From: UBA4582 sp002389265
GTDB taxonomy: Bacteria > Pseudomonadota > Gammaproteobacteria > Pseudomonadales > Azotimanducaceae
Assembly: GCA_943788825.1 (NCBI GenBank)
Contig: CALSRT010000009.1
Location: 84,678-148,677, forward strand
Direction: 5' to 3'
Length of the DNA stretch: 64,000 nt
Shown here: positions 44,613 through 53,786 of the stretch, in pieces
Position numbering within the stretch: the stretch's first letter is position 1
How the letters are laid out: the number at the start of each line of letters is the position of its first letter
Notes under the pieces: model-generated
Seen by the model: only the letters and a program-made list of their open reading frames with translations
Databases searched by the model: none
Told to the model about the DNA's origin: nothing
Translations under genes and position numbers: made by a program

Positions 44613-45854
44613 ATGGACCAGCAACGAGAGTTTGATGTGGTGCTATTTGGGGCGACGGGTTTTACCGGCAAGCTGGTGGCTGAGTACCTTTATAAAACCT
44701 ACGGCGTTGGGGGTGAGCTGAGATGGGCACTGGCTGGTCGTAACCAGGCCAAGCTCGAAGCCGTGCGCACAGATCTGATCGCTGCTGGCGGAACCACAGT
44801 AGAGCTTATCGTCGTCGATAGCATGGATCAGGCTGCCATGAACGCCTTGGCGGCGCGGACGACCGTGGTCTGCACAACGGTTGGGCCTTATGCCCTTTAT
44901 GGGACGCCGCTGGTGGCTGCCTGTGTCGCCCATGGCACCCATTACTGCGACTTGACGGGTGAAGTGCAGTGGATGCATCGCGTGATCAACGAGTATCAGA
45001 CTGCTGCGGAGGCCTCCGGTGCCCGCATCGTTCACACCTGCGGCTTCGACAGCATACCGTCAGATTTAGGGGCCTTCTACGTGCAGGCGCAGATGCATGC
45101 CCGGCATGGTGTTTATGCCCAGCAGGTAAAGTATCGCGTGGTTAAGGCTGAGGGTGGTATGAGTGGCGGAACGGTTGCCAGCATGATGAACATGATGGAG
45201 GAAGTGAAAGCCGATCCTGGCATAGGTGAGATTATTAATGATCCTTATGCCCTCGACCCGGTGAACATGCCGCGCGGTCCAGACGGACCGGATCAGGTTG
45301 CTCCCCTGTATGACGCCCAATTTAAACAGTGGACAGCGCCCTTCGTTATGGCGGCGATCAATACTCGGGTCGTGCGCCGCAGCAACGCCTTATTGGGCTA
45401 TCGCTACGGGTCGCAGTTTAGATATGACGAGGCGATCTTAACGGGCGCCGGTCCCGTGGGTTATATGAAAGCGGTCGCCGTCGCCTCGGGCACCTTCTTG
45501 ATGATGATAGCCTCTGCGGTTGCGCCGTTACGTAACCTGTTGAAGTCGGCCTTACCCGCGCAGGGCGAGGGGCCGAGCCCTGAGACTATCGAAAAGGGTT
45601 CCTTTGTGATTGACCTGTTGGCGCTGCATCCCACCGATGCCAGTAAAAATCTGCGGGCCCGAGTCACGGCAGATCGCGATCCCGGTTACGGCGCCACCGC
45701 CAAGATGCTGGGCGAAAGTGCCGTGTGTTTGGCGCTCGACGAACTTGACGCTGGTGGTGGATGCCTGACGCCTTCAACGGCCATGGGCATGGCGCTGATC
45801 AATCGACTGGTGGAGAAAGGGGGCATGACCTTTGAGATTCTTGATCAGTCCTGA
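44613..45854 (+). CDS. Saccharopine dehydrogenase-like oxidoreductase
   Basis: A 413-residue protein with an N-terminal Rossmann fold, FDVVLFGATGFTGKLVAEYL at about residues 8-27 and GRNQAKLEAV for NADP. The middle (HTCGFDSIPSDLGAFYVQ) and C-terminal part match the saccharopine dehydrogenase-like/trans-acting enoyl reductase family, which in bacteria is linked to lipid metabolism rather than lysine. A hydrophobic stretch near residues 285-305 could contact membrane. The substrate is unknown. It interrupts the usual rnhB-dnaE link. A 10-bp duplication spans its stop codon. Confidence 0.85.
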   Translation: MDQQREFDVVLFGATGFTGKLVAEYLYKTYGVGGELRWALAGRNQAKLEAVRTDLIAAGGTTVELIVVDSMDQAAMNALAARTTVVCTTVGPYALYGTPLVAACVAHGTHYCDLTGEVQWMHRVINEYQTAAEASGARIVHTCGFDSIPSDLGAFYVQAQMHARHGVYAQQVKYRVVKAEGGMSGGTVASMMNMMEEVKADPGIGEIINDPYALDPVNMPRGPDGPDQVAPLYDAQFKQWTAPFVMAAINTRVVRRSNALLGYRYGSQFRYDEAILTGAGPVGYMKAVAVASGTFLMMIASAVAPLRNLLKSALPAQGEGPSPETIEKGSFVIDLLALHPTDASKNLRARVTADRDPGYGATAKMLGESAVCLALDELDAGGGCLTPSTAMGMALINRLVEKGGMTFEILDQS

Positions 45855-45862
45855 TCAGTCCT
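45843..45862 (+). repeat. 10-bp tandem duplication across the oxidoreductase stop codon
   Basis: GATCAGTCCT is present twice in contact; the TGA stop is formed at the junction. A third partial copy (TCCTG) follows. It resembles the acpS and pyrH gene-end duplications. Confidence 0.85.
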
Positions 45863-45950
45863 GCTCAAGCGCGCAGCCTGGCCGATGCAAGCAGCGACTT
45901 CGGCAGAGACCCTTTAGTCAGCGGCTATGACCGCGCAACGGAAGGCGAAG

Positions 45951-46400
45951 ATGAATATTTGGGTTGACGCAGACGCCTGCCCGGTAGTGATTAAGGAGAT
46001 ACTATTCCGGGCGGCAGAACGAACCGGTGTGGTAGTGACTCTGGTCGCCAATCAATGGCTGCGAACGCCGCCGTTGGCGAATATTAGAGCCATTCAGGTG
46101 ATGCCAGGATTCGATGTAGCTGACGCTGAGATTGTAAAACGCCTGGCCGCCGGCGATCTGGTGATCACCAGTGATATTCCGCTGGCGGCCGAAGTCTTGG
46201 AAAAACAGGGCCTGGCCCTGAGCCCGCGCGGGGAGCTATTTTCAGCAGAAAATATCAAGGCGCGATTAGGTATGCGGGATTTTCTCGATACCTTGCGTGC
46301 TAGTGGCGTTAATACCGGCGGGCCGCCGACCCTGAATCAACAGGATCGACAGCTATTCGCCAATCAGCTGGATCGGTTGCTGAACCAATTCTGCGACTGA
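45951..46400 (+). CDS. yaiI: YaiI/YqxD family protein (DUF188)
   Basis: A 149-residue protein of the UPF0178/DUF188 family, probably a PIN-like nuclease fold. MNIWVDADACPVVIKE at the start, ITSDIPLAAEVLEKQ and LSPRGELFS are the family motifs; conserved acidic residues suggest metal binding. The ATG at 45951 follows GGAAGGCGAAG. Function is not established. Confidence 0.9.
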   Translation: MNIWVDADACPVVIKEILFRAAERTGVVVTLVANQWLRTPPLANIRAIQVMPGFDVADAEIVKRLAAGDLVITSDIPLAAEVLEKQGLALSPRGELFSAENIKARLGMRDFLDTLRASGVNTGGPPTLNQQDRQLFANQLDRLLNQFCD

Positions 46401-46413
46401 GACGCCGGATGAC

Positions 46414-46620
46414 CTACAGAACAATGACATTCACCGCCTGGGGGCCTTTTTGGCCCTGCTCAATCTCAAACTCCACTGTTTGTCCGTCCATTAATGTTTT
46501 AAAACCGGCGGATTGAATCGCGCGAAAATGGACGAAAACATCGGGTCCACTTTCCTGTTCAATAAAACCAAAGCCCTTCTTCTCGTCAAACCATTTCACT
46601 TTTCCAGTCATCTTAGCCAT
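46414..46620 (-). CDS. Cold-shock domain protein
   Basis: A 68-residue single cold-shock domain that binds single-stranded RNA and DNA. RNP1 appears as KGFGFIEQ and RNP2 as DVFVHFRAI; the surrounding VKWFDEKKGFGF is typical of CspA-type proteins. The ATG at 46620 follows GGGAGAA on the minus strand. It is convergent with the YaiI gene and has a long space upstream that could hold a cold-shock leader RNA. Confidence 0.93.
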   Translation of the reverse strand: MAKMTGKVKWFDEKKGFGFIEQESGPDVFVHFRAIQSAGFKTLMDGQTVEFEIEQGQKGPQAVNVIVL

Positions 46621-46983
46621 CACTGTTCTCCCATAGTAGATTGATCATCAGTCCTGGGTTTGCCCTTGAGAATGAACGCTGAGTTCTGCCAAAGGATAAA
46701 TCCAATTTGCTGGATTGCGGCACGATGCAGGCAATACTTTTGACCGGACCAGTAACAGTGGCGAGTGCACTATCGACGTGACCTAGACCTAAATAGTCGC
46801 TGTACTCTGTACCAGCGAAAAAATCTTAACGTCAAGAATGAAATCTTGTAAAGCCTCGATAGCGAGATCCTTGATCCTAATGGTACCGATTGGTCGTTTG
46901 GTCCCTTGAAAGCATTTAGGGTCGATGTCAGAAGCCGAAGTAGCCAAGGATGTTGAGTTGTTGAATTAGCCGGTTTAACGCTG
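46621..46983. other. Divergent csp/dnaE intergenic region
   Basis: About 360 bases without a convincing gene. A minus-strand frame of 73 codons (46770-46991) has no recognised similarity and overlaps where the csp leader would be. A long untranslated leader is usual for cold-shock genes, but its structure cannot be judged by eye. Confidence 0.5.
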
Positions 46984-47013
46984 TTGGCCATGGCGGACTT
47001 CGTTTACTATATT
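46984..47013 (+). promoter_or_regulatory. Candidate sigma-70 promoter of dnaE
   Basis: TTGGCC and TATATT are separated by 18 bases, about 50 bases before the dnaE ATG. Reasonable match, no other evidence. Confidence 0.4.
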
Positions 47014-47061
47014 AGAGGTTAGCCTTGCCGAAAACCCGCCAACGGAGCCAGACACTTTCTG

Positions 47062-50000
47062 ATGCGCCCAAATTTTGTCCATCTACGCTTACATTCTGAA
47101 TACTCGCTCAGCGACGGTATGGTGCGCATCAAACCACTGATTACCGCAGTGGCGGGCCACGGCATGCCGGCGGTGGCAATCTCTGATAATAATAATTTGT
47201 TTGGATTGGTGAAATTCTATAATGCGGCCAGCAATGGCGGCGTTAAGCCTATTATCGCTTGTGATGTCTCAGTGCAAACCAGCCTTGAAAGCAACGGCGA
47301 TGAAGGCATCGCCCCGCTGGTACTACTGGCCTGCAGTGAAAAAGGCTATCGTAATCTGTCGGAACTATTATCCCGGGCCTATCTCGAGGGTCAAACGCTC
47401 GGCAAGGTCAGTCTTCGGCGAGAATGGATCGCGGCGCAAAGCGAGGGGCTTATCGCCTTGTCTGCAGCCCAGCAGGGCGACGTCGGTCAAGCACTGCTGG
47501 CTGGCAAATTTGATGAAGCCAAAGCCCGGGCGAAAGCCTGGATGGCCATCTTCCCCAATAGCTTTTACCTGGAATTGCAGCGTACGGGGCGAGACCGAGA
47601 GGAGGAGCATGTTTATAAGGCGGTGACTCTGGCGATGGAGTTGGACCTGCCAGTGGTCGCCACCAATGACGTCAGATTTATTCATCAAGAAGAGTTCGAT
47701 GCCCATGAGGTCAGGGTCTGTATTCATGACAGTCGCACCCTTGATGATCCTCGCCGCGAGCGTCGCTACTCGGAGGAGCAATACCTCAAAACCAGCGAAC
47801 AGATGTGCGAGTTGTTTGCGGATATTCCAGAGGCCATTGAAAATACCCTGGAGATCGCTCGACGCTGTAATGTAGATGTGGATCTGGGTAACTACTATTT
47901 GCCCGAGTACCCGATTCCCGCAGGTTACACCACCGAGGAATATTTCAGTGAAGTTTCCCGCGATGGCCTGAATCTGCGACTGAAAAAAATATTCGACGTG
48001 GATTCGGTGGAATTTGCCGAGCTGCGTAAGCCCTATGATGAGCGCCTCGAATTTGAGCTGAAAGTGATTAACGATATGGGCTTTCCGGGCTACTTCCTGA
48101 TCGTGATGGAGTTTATTAAGTGGTCCAAGGAAAATGATATTCCCGTAGGCCCGGGACGGGGTTCTGGCGCCGGCTCGCTGGTGGCCTATGCGTTGTTGAT
48201 TACAGATATCGACCCGCTGGAATACGATTTGCTGTTTGAGCGTTTCCTGAATCCGGAACGGGTCTCACTGCCCGACTTTGATATTGACTTCTGCATGGAT
48301 GGCCGTGACCGAGTGATCCAGCATGTGACCGAGCGTTATGGCCGTAGCGCGGTCTCGCAGATTATCACCTTCGGTACCATGGCCGCCAAGGCCGTAGTTC
48401 GAGACGTGGCGCGGGTGCAGGGCAAGGCCTACGGTCTCGCCGATAAGCTCTCGAAGCTCATTCCCTTTGATCCAGGCATGACCCTACAAAAAGCCTTGGA
48501 CGATGAGCCGTTGCTGGTTGAATTTATTCGAACCAGTGAGGAGGCCCAAGAGATCATGGATATGGCCTTCAAGCTTGAGGGTTTGACGCGGAATGTCGGT
48601 CGGCATGCCGGTGGTGTCGTCATCGCGCCCACCAAGATTAGTGATTTTTCGCCAATCTATTGCGATGAAACTGGCGGCAATTTCATGACCCAGTTTGACA
48701 AGGATGACGTGGAGCAAGCGGGTCTAGTGAAGTTTGACTTCCTCGGTCTGCGGACCCTGACGATTATTGATAACGCCCTGAAGAGCATTAATACCAAACG
48801 CCAGCACCAAGGCCAGCAACCCCTTGATATCGATGTGCTGAATCTGGAAGACACGGCAATTTATGACAATCTGAAGCAGGCGAAAACCACCGCGGTATTT
48901 CAGCTGGAATCCCGAGGCATGAAGGACTTGATGAAGAAGGTTAAGCCGAGTCGGTTCGATGATATCGTCGCGTTGGTAGCTTTGTTTCGCCCTGGTCCTA
49001 TGCAGTTGGCCGATGACTTTATTCGTCGAAAGCACGGTATTGATGAGGTTGATTATCTGCACCCGAGTTTGAAAAAAGTCCTAGAGGGAACTTATGGCGT
49101 GATGCTGTATCAGGAACAAGTGATGCAGATAGCCCAGATCCTGGCCGGCTATTCCCTGGCCGATGCGGATCTGCTACGTCGGGCCATGGGCAAGAAGAAG
49201 CCTGAGGAAATGGCCAAGCAACGAGAAATTTTCATTGCTGGTGCCGGCCGCAATGATGTGGAAGAAAAGCAGGCCGCGTATATTTTCGACATGATGGAAA
49301 TGTTTGCCGGCTATGGTTTCAACAAGCCTCACTCGGTGGCCTATGCCAAGATTGCCTACCAGACAGCCTGGCTTAAACACTATTACCCGTCGGATTTTAT
49401 GGCGGCCGTGCTGTCCGCCGATATGCAGACCACCGACAAGGTGGTGATTAACATCGAGGAATGTCGGGAAATGGGTATTGCCATGTCGCCGCCGGATGTT
49501 AATCGAGGTGATTTCCGCTTCGTTGCCGACGCACCACGATCTATCGTTTTTGGTCTTGGGGCTATCAAGGGGCTTGGCGAAGGTCCGATTGAGGCGCTGG
49601 TAGCGGGCCGGGAGATTTCGGGGTTCAAGGACTTGTATGACCTTTGTGAGCGGGTGGACTCAAGAAAGATGAACAAGCGCGCGATCGAGGCGCTCGTGGG
49701 TAGCGGTGCGTTGGACCAATTGGTTGATGACGACCTGGTACCGCCGGATGTCGTCGCCATCGATTTCAAGCGCAGCCTGCTATTCGCTAATAAAGAAGAT
49801 GCGGTGAAACTCGCCGAACAAAAATCCCGGAACCATGACAGTGGTTCGACGGATTTGTTTGGTGATGATATGTTGGTGGGCGATGCCAACGACAGCCGTT
49901 ACCAGAACCTCAAGAATATTCGATGTATGAATCTCAAGGAACGCTTGAACCGAGAGCGTGACACCCTGGGTTTGTATCTGACCGGCCATCCGATCGATAT

Positions 50001-50577
50001 GTATCGTGGCGAATTGAAACACCTGGCCAAGACTCGAATCGTGGATTTACGCCCCAGTAAGGATACGCAAACGGTGGCGGGTTTGATCGTTGGGATGCGT
50101 ACCATGAAGAGCCGCAAAGGCGACACGATCGCCTTCGTCACCTTGGATGATCGAACTGGACGCATCGAAGTCTCGGTGTTCGCCGATTTGTACGATGCCA
50201 ATCACAGTAAGCTACATAAAGATGCGGTGATTATCATCAAGGGTGCTGCCATGGCCGATGAATTTACCGGGGGTTTGCGCATGCGAGCGAGCGAGGTATT
50301 GGATTTGGTGGATGCCCGTGAGCGGAGCATCAGACGCCTGCACGTGAGCCTCAGAGGCGGTGCGCTGGAAGGCGATTTCACGACCCAGTTGGCGAGTCTA
50401 TTGACCCCCTATCGTGGTAAGCCAGGTCAGGGGTGTCAGGTGTCGGTGGCCTACATTCGTCAAGATGCCCAGGCCGAGGTAACTCTCGGAGATGAGTGGC
50501 GAGTCTTACCAGCAGATGAATTGATCCAAAACTTGCGAGACTGCTATGGTGCAGATCAGGTTTCACTGGATTACTGA
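47062..50577 (+). CDS. dnaE: DNA polymerase III alpha subunit
   Basis: Replicative polymerase catalytic subunit. The PHP domain starts with FVHLRLHSEYSLSDGMVRI. The polymerase core has GPGRGSGAGSLVAY and the catalytic PDFDIDFCMDGRDRV, then the third Asp region FRPGPMQ. C-terminal part holds the beta-clamp-binding and OB domains (RIEVSVFADLYD). Length 1171 is normal. accA, commonly next, is absent; tilS follows after 6 bases. Confidence 0.98.
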   Translation: MRPNFVHLRLHSEYSLSDGMVRIKPLITAVAGHGMPAVAISDNNNLFGLVKFYNAASNGGVKPIIACDVSVQTSLESNGDEGIAPLVLLACSEKGYRNLSELLSRAYLEGQTLGKVSLRREWIAAQSEGLIALSAAQQGDVGQALLAGKFDEAKARAKAWMAIFPNSFYLELQRTGRDREEEHVYKAVTLAMELDLPVVATNDVRFIHQEEFDAHEVRVCIHDSRTLDDPRRERRYSEEQYLKTSEQMCELFADIPEAIENTLEIARRCNVDVDLGNYYLPEYPIPAGYTTEEYFSEVSRDGLNLRLKKIFDVDSVEFAELRKPYDERLEFELKVINDMGFPGYFLIVMEFIKWSKENDIPVGPGRGSGAGSLVAYALLITDIDPLEYDLLFERFLNPERVSLPDFDIDFCMDGRDRVIQHVTERYGRSAVSQIITFGTMAAKAVVRDVARVQGKAYGLADKLSKLIPFDPGMTLQKALDDEPLLVEFIRTSEEAQEIMDMAFKLEGLTRNVGRHAGGVVIAPTKISDFSPIYCDETGGNFMTQFDKDDVEQAGLVKFDFLGLRTLTIIDNALKSINTKRQHQGQQPLDIDVLNLEDTAIYDNLKQAKTTAVFQLESRGMKDLMKKVKPSRFDDIVALVALFRPGPMQLADDFIRRKHGIDEVDYLHPSLKKVLEGTYGVMLYQEQVMQIAQILAGYSLADADLLRRAMGKKKPEEMAKQREIFIAGAGRNDVEEKQAAYIFDMMEMFAGYGFNKPHSVAYAKIAYQTAWLKHYYPSDFMAAVLSADMQTTDKVVINIEECREMGIAMSPPDVNRGDFRFVADAPRSIVFGLGAIKGLGEGPIEALVAGREISGFKDLYDLCERVDSRKMNKRAIEALVGSGALDQLVDDDLVPPDVVAIDFKRSLLFANKEDAVKLAEQKSRNHDSGSTDLFGDDMLVGDANDSRYQNLKNIRCMNLKERLNRERDTLGLYLTGHPIDMYRGELKHLAKTRIVDLRPSKDTQTVAGLIVGMRTMKSRKGDTIAFVTLDDRTGRIEVSVFADLYDANHSKLHKDAVIIIKGAAMADEFTGGLRMRASEVLDLVDARERSIRRLHVSLRGGALEGDFTTQLASLLTPYRGKPGQGCQVSVAYIRQDAQAEVTLGDEWRVLPADELIQNLRDCYGADQVSLDY

Positions 50578-50583
50578 GCCTCG

Positions 50584-51951
50584 ATGGGGTTCAGGCAGTC
50601 AGGCACTATGGCCGTCAGCGGTATGTTAAAGCCCGCCTTGCTTGATGCTGAGCTGTTAGCGCAATTAGCCGATCCCGATCAGTCAAGATTAGTCGTTGGC
50701 TATAGCGGTGGGGTTGATTCTCATGTTTTGCTGGCGCATTTGTGCGAACTTGGTTTGCGTCACAAGCTGTTGGCATTCCATGTCAACCATGGCCTCAGTC
50801 CCCATGCAAATGCTTGGCAAACCCACTGTCAGAAGATCTGTCAGGACCTCGGGGTGCGGTTCGCCACGGTCACCCTGGCGGTTGAGCGGGTCGGTAATCT
50901 TGAAGGTAACGCCCGCGATGCGCGGTACCAGGCGTTCGCTCAGGTACTCGAACAAGGCGACCTGTTGTTGCTCGGGCAACATCAGGATGATCAAGTTGAA
51001 ACAGCGCTATTCCAACTGTTCCGAGGAAGTGGTCGGTTCGGACTCCAAGGAATGCCGTTGAATCGTCCGATCGGCACTGCCAGCTTGCTCCGCCCGCTGC
51101 TTCACGTCAGTCGCGCGCGCATCACAGCTTATGCCCAGCAGCACCACTTGAGCTGGATTGAAGATGAGAGCAACCTGGATCAGAAGATGACTCGCAACTA
51201 TCTGCGCCAGCAGGTCATTCCTGAATTGGAGAATCGCTGGCCGGATCTTAAAGCGACGTTGATGGCGAGTTTGCAGCGCGATGCTGAGGTCGGCAGGTTG
51301 CTCGATGACGTGGCTAAGTCAGATCAGCAAGCTCTTCGCGATGCCTTCGGCGGTATACTTGTGGATGGCTTTTCGAAGCTGACTTCTGCCCGGCAAAAAA
51401 ATCTTCTGTTGGCCTGGCTGGGTCAGCATCAATTACCCTATCCGTCAGCCGGGTTGCTGGATGCCGGATTGGCAATGTTGTTGGCGGCAGGCCCGCTGGC
51501 AATGCCAGAGATGCGTTGGCAGGGTGGTCTTATTAGGCGCTTTCGCGATAGTTTATACCTACTCCGAGAGTTGTCAGCGTTTGAACCGCAGACGCTGGTG
51601 TTTGATGGCGTTGCGCCGCGAGCTTGTCAGGGCGGCGTGCTGGTCTGGTCACAAACGCGGGGTCGAGGATTGCCAGTGAGTGATCCGCGGCGCCTGGAAA
51701 TTCGTGGCCGTCAGGGCGGTGAGTCATTCAGTCTGGGACGAACGCGGTCCTTGAAAAAGTGGCTGCAGGAGCATCACGTGCCACCCTGGCTTCGGGATCG
51801 TCTGCCGTTGATCTATCTCGAGGATGAGTTGGTGGCGGTGGCGGGTTTGCCGGGTTGGCAGATACCTGGCTTGACCAGCAGTCGATATGAGGCCACAGGC
51901 GATCAGCTGGGCTGGATCTTCGACTTTGAGGTCGATGATCGCTATATTTGA
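50584..51951 (+). CDS. tilS: tRNA(Ile)-lysidine synthetase
   Basis: Converts C34 of tRNA-Ile(CAU) to lysidine so that it reads AUA. The ATP-pyrophosphatase P-loop SGGVDSHVLLAHL lies near residues 43-55, with FHVNHGLSP and GQHQDDQVET behind it; the C-terminal domain ends around the GLTSSRYE stretch. Starts at 50584, 50608 and 50623 are possible; the N-terminal extension before the P-loop favours a later one. Follows dnaE closely. Confidence 0.95.
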   Translation: MGFRQSGTMAVSGMLKPALLDAELLAQLADPDQSRLVVGYSGGVDSHVLLAHLCELGLRHKLLAFHVNHGLSPHANAWQTHCQKICQDLGVRFATVTLAVERVGNLEGNARDARYQAFAQVLEQGDLLLLGQHQDDQVETALFQLFRGSGRFGLQGMPLNRPIGTASLLRPLLHVSRARITAYAQQHHLSWIEDESNLDQKMTRNYLRQQVIPELENRWPDLKATLMASLQRDAEVGRLLDDVAKSDQQALRDAFGGILVDGFSKLTSARQKNLLLAWLGQHQLPYPSAGLLDAGLAMLLAAGPLAMPEMRWQGGLIRRFRDSLYLLRELSAFEPQTLVFDGVAPRACQGGVLVWSQTRGRGLPVSDPRRLEIRGRQGGESFSLGRTRSLKKWLQEHHVPPWLRDRLPLIYLEDELVAVAGLPGWQIPGLTSSRYEATGDQLGWIFDFEVDDRYI

Positions 51952-52084
51952 TAAATATTAGCCCATAGCGGCTATTTCTGCCTTTGAATCAACTTACGCA
52001 TTGAGCGAGAAGGCCGTCAGTGGTACTCTACAATCCCATCTTGGTTGAGCCCTTTCAGCCATTAATTATCCAGATGGAAGACTA

Positions 52085-53734
52085 ATGTCTCGCTATATAT
52101 TCGTTACCGGTGGTGTCGTCTCCTCCTTGGGGAAAGGTATCGCCGCCGCCTCTCTTGGTGCCATTCTTGAAGCCCGCGGGCTGAAAATCACCATGCTCAA
52201 GCTCGACCCCTATATCAACGTCGACCCGGGCACCATGAGTCCGCTGCAACACGGTGAAGTGTTTGTGACCGCCGACGGCACCGAAACGGATTTGGATCTG
52301 GGTCACTACGAACGTTTTATTAGTACCACTATGGGCCGGAAAAACAACTTCACCACTGGCCAGGTCTATGCTGATGTTATTGCCAGAGAGCGCCGAGGAG
52401 ATTACCTGGGTGCGACGATTCAAGTGATACCGCACATTACCGATGAGATTAAGCAGCGCGTTATCGCCGGCGCCGAGGGCAGTGACGTGGCGATCGTTGA
52501 AATCGGCGGTACCGTCGGTGACATCGAGTCTCAGCCGTTTTTAGAAGCCGCTCGGCAGCTGCGATTCGAGGTAGGGTCCGATCACGCCATGTTTATCCAC
52601 TTGACGCTGGTGCCTTACATTGCCACCGCCGGTGAGACCAAAACCAAACCTACCCAGCATTCTGTTAAGGAAATGCGTTCGATTGGCCTGCAGCCCGATG
52701 TCCTTATTGTCCGCTCAGATCATGAAATAGCAGAATCGGCTCGAGAAAAAATCGCCCTGTTTACTAACGTTGAAACTCGGGCGGTGATTCCACTGATAGA
52801 TTTACCGTCGATCTATCAGATTCCGGCTTTGCTGCATTCACAGAAACTCGATGAAATTGTGGTCAACAAGCTTCGATTGGACTGCCCGCCTGCGGATTTG
52901 AGTGAGTGGGATAAAGTCGTGCAAGCGGAGTTGAGTCCAATCCATACGATTAAGCTGTGTATGGTGGGCAAATATATGGATTTGCTGGATGCCTACAAAT
53001 CGCTGAATGAAGCCGTGACCCATGCCGGTATCCATACGCATACCCGTGTTGAAGTGGCCTTTGTAGATTCCGAAGAAGTCATCAGTAAAGGTGTCAGTAT
53101 TTTCGCTGACGCCGATGCGATCCTGGTGCCTGGTGGTTTTGGGTCTCGCGGTTTCGAGGGTAAAATTGCCGCAGCAAGATATGCTCGAGAACAAAAGATC
53201 CCGTACCTGGGTATTTGTTATGGCCTGCACGCCGCAGTAATCGATTTTGCGCGTCATGTCGTGGGTCTTGAAAATGCGAACACAACCGAAAACGATACCG
53301 CGACGCAGCATCCAGTCATCGCCTTGATTACCGATTGGACGACAGCGGCGGGCGATCTCGAGACGCGTTCAGCCACATCTGATCTCGGTGGCACCATGCG
53401 TATGGGAGAGCAGGAGTGTGTGCTGACAGAGGACTCTCTAACCTTTAAAATTTATGGTGAGCGAACCATCAGTGAACGCCATCGTCATCGATATGAGGTG
53501 AATGAAAGTTACGTCGGCCAGTTGGAAAGTGCGGGGCTGCGTATTGCGGGTCGTTCAGAAAAAGATGATCTGGTAGAAGTGATCGAGGTGATTGATCACC
53601 CTTGGTTCGTCGCTTGTCAGTTCCACCCTGAATTCACCTCCAGTCCGCGGCGTGGCCATCCATTGTTTATCGATTTCGTCCGTGCGGGTTTGACCCGGCA
53701 CAACTTGACAGCGGCAAGTCGCAAGGCAAACTGA
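52085..53734 (+). CDS. pyrG: CTP synthase
   Basis: Makes CTP from UTP with glutamine. The N-terminal synthetase domain begins with IFVTGGVVSSLGKGIAAASL and contains LKLDPYINVDPGTMSP. The glutamine amidotransferase domain has the nucleophile Cys in YLGICYGLHAAV and the His-Glu pair in CQFHPEFTSSP. The usual CYG(M/L)Q pattern reads CYGLH here, with His in place of Gln, a deviation. Length 549 is usual. pyrG-kdsA-eno-ftsB is the conserved order. Confidence 0.97.
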   Translation: MSRYIFVTGGVVSSLGKGIAAASLGAILEARGLKITMLKLDPYINVDPGTMSPLQHGEVFVTADGTETDLDLGHYERFISTTMGRKNNFTTGQVYADVIARERRGDYLGATIQVIPHITDEIKQRVIAGAEGSDVAIVEIGGTVGDIESQPFLEAARQLRFEVGSDHAMFIHLTLVPYIATAGETKTKPTQHSVKEMRSIGLQPDVLIVRSDHEIAESAREKIALFTNVETRAVIPLIDLPSIYQIPALLHSQKLDEIVVNKLRLDCPPADLSEWDKVVQAELSPIHTIKLCMVGKYMDLLDAYKSLNEAVTHAGIHTHTRVEVAFVDSEEVISKGVSIFADADAILVPGGFGSRGFEGKIAAARYAREQKIPYLGICYGLHAAVIDFARHVVGLENANTTENDTATQHPVIALITDWTTAAGDLETRSATSDLGGTMRMGEQECVLTEDSLTFKIYGERTISERHRHRYEVNESYVGQLESAGLRIAGRSEKDDLVEVIEVIDHPWFVACQFHPEFTSSPRRGHPLFIDFVRAGLTRHNLTAASRKAN

Positions 53735-53786
53735 TTAGGTGCGGCAGGTTTGGATGACGCTAATTGATAATTAAGCAACGCAGGCA

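Noticed and set aside
46770..46991. 73-codon minus-strand frame before the cold-shock gene
   Set aside because: No ribosome-binding site or known family; lies in the likely csp leader.
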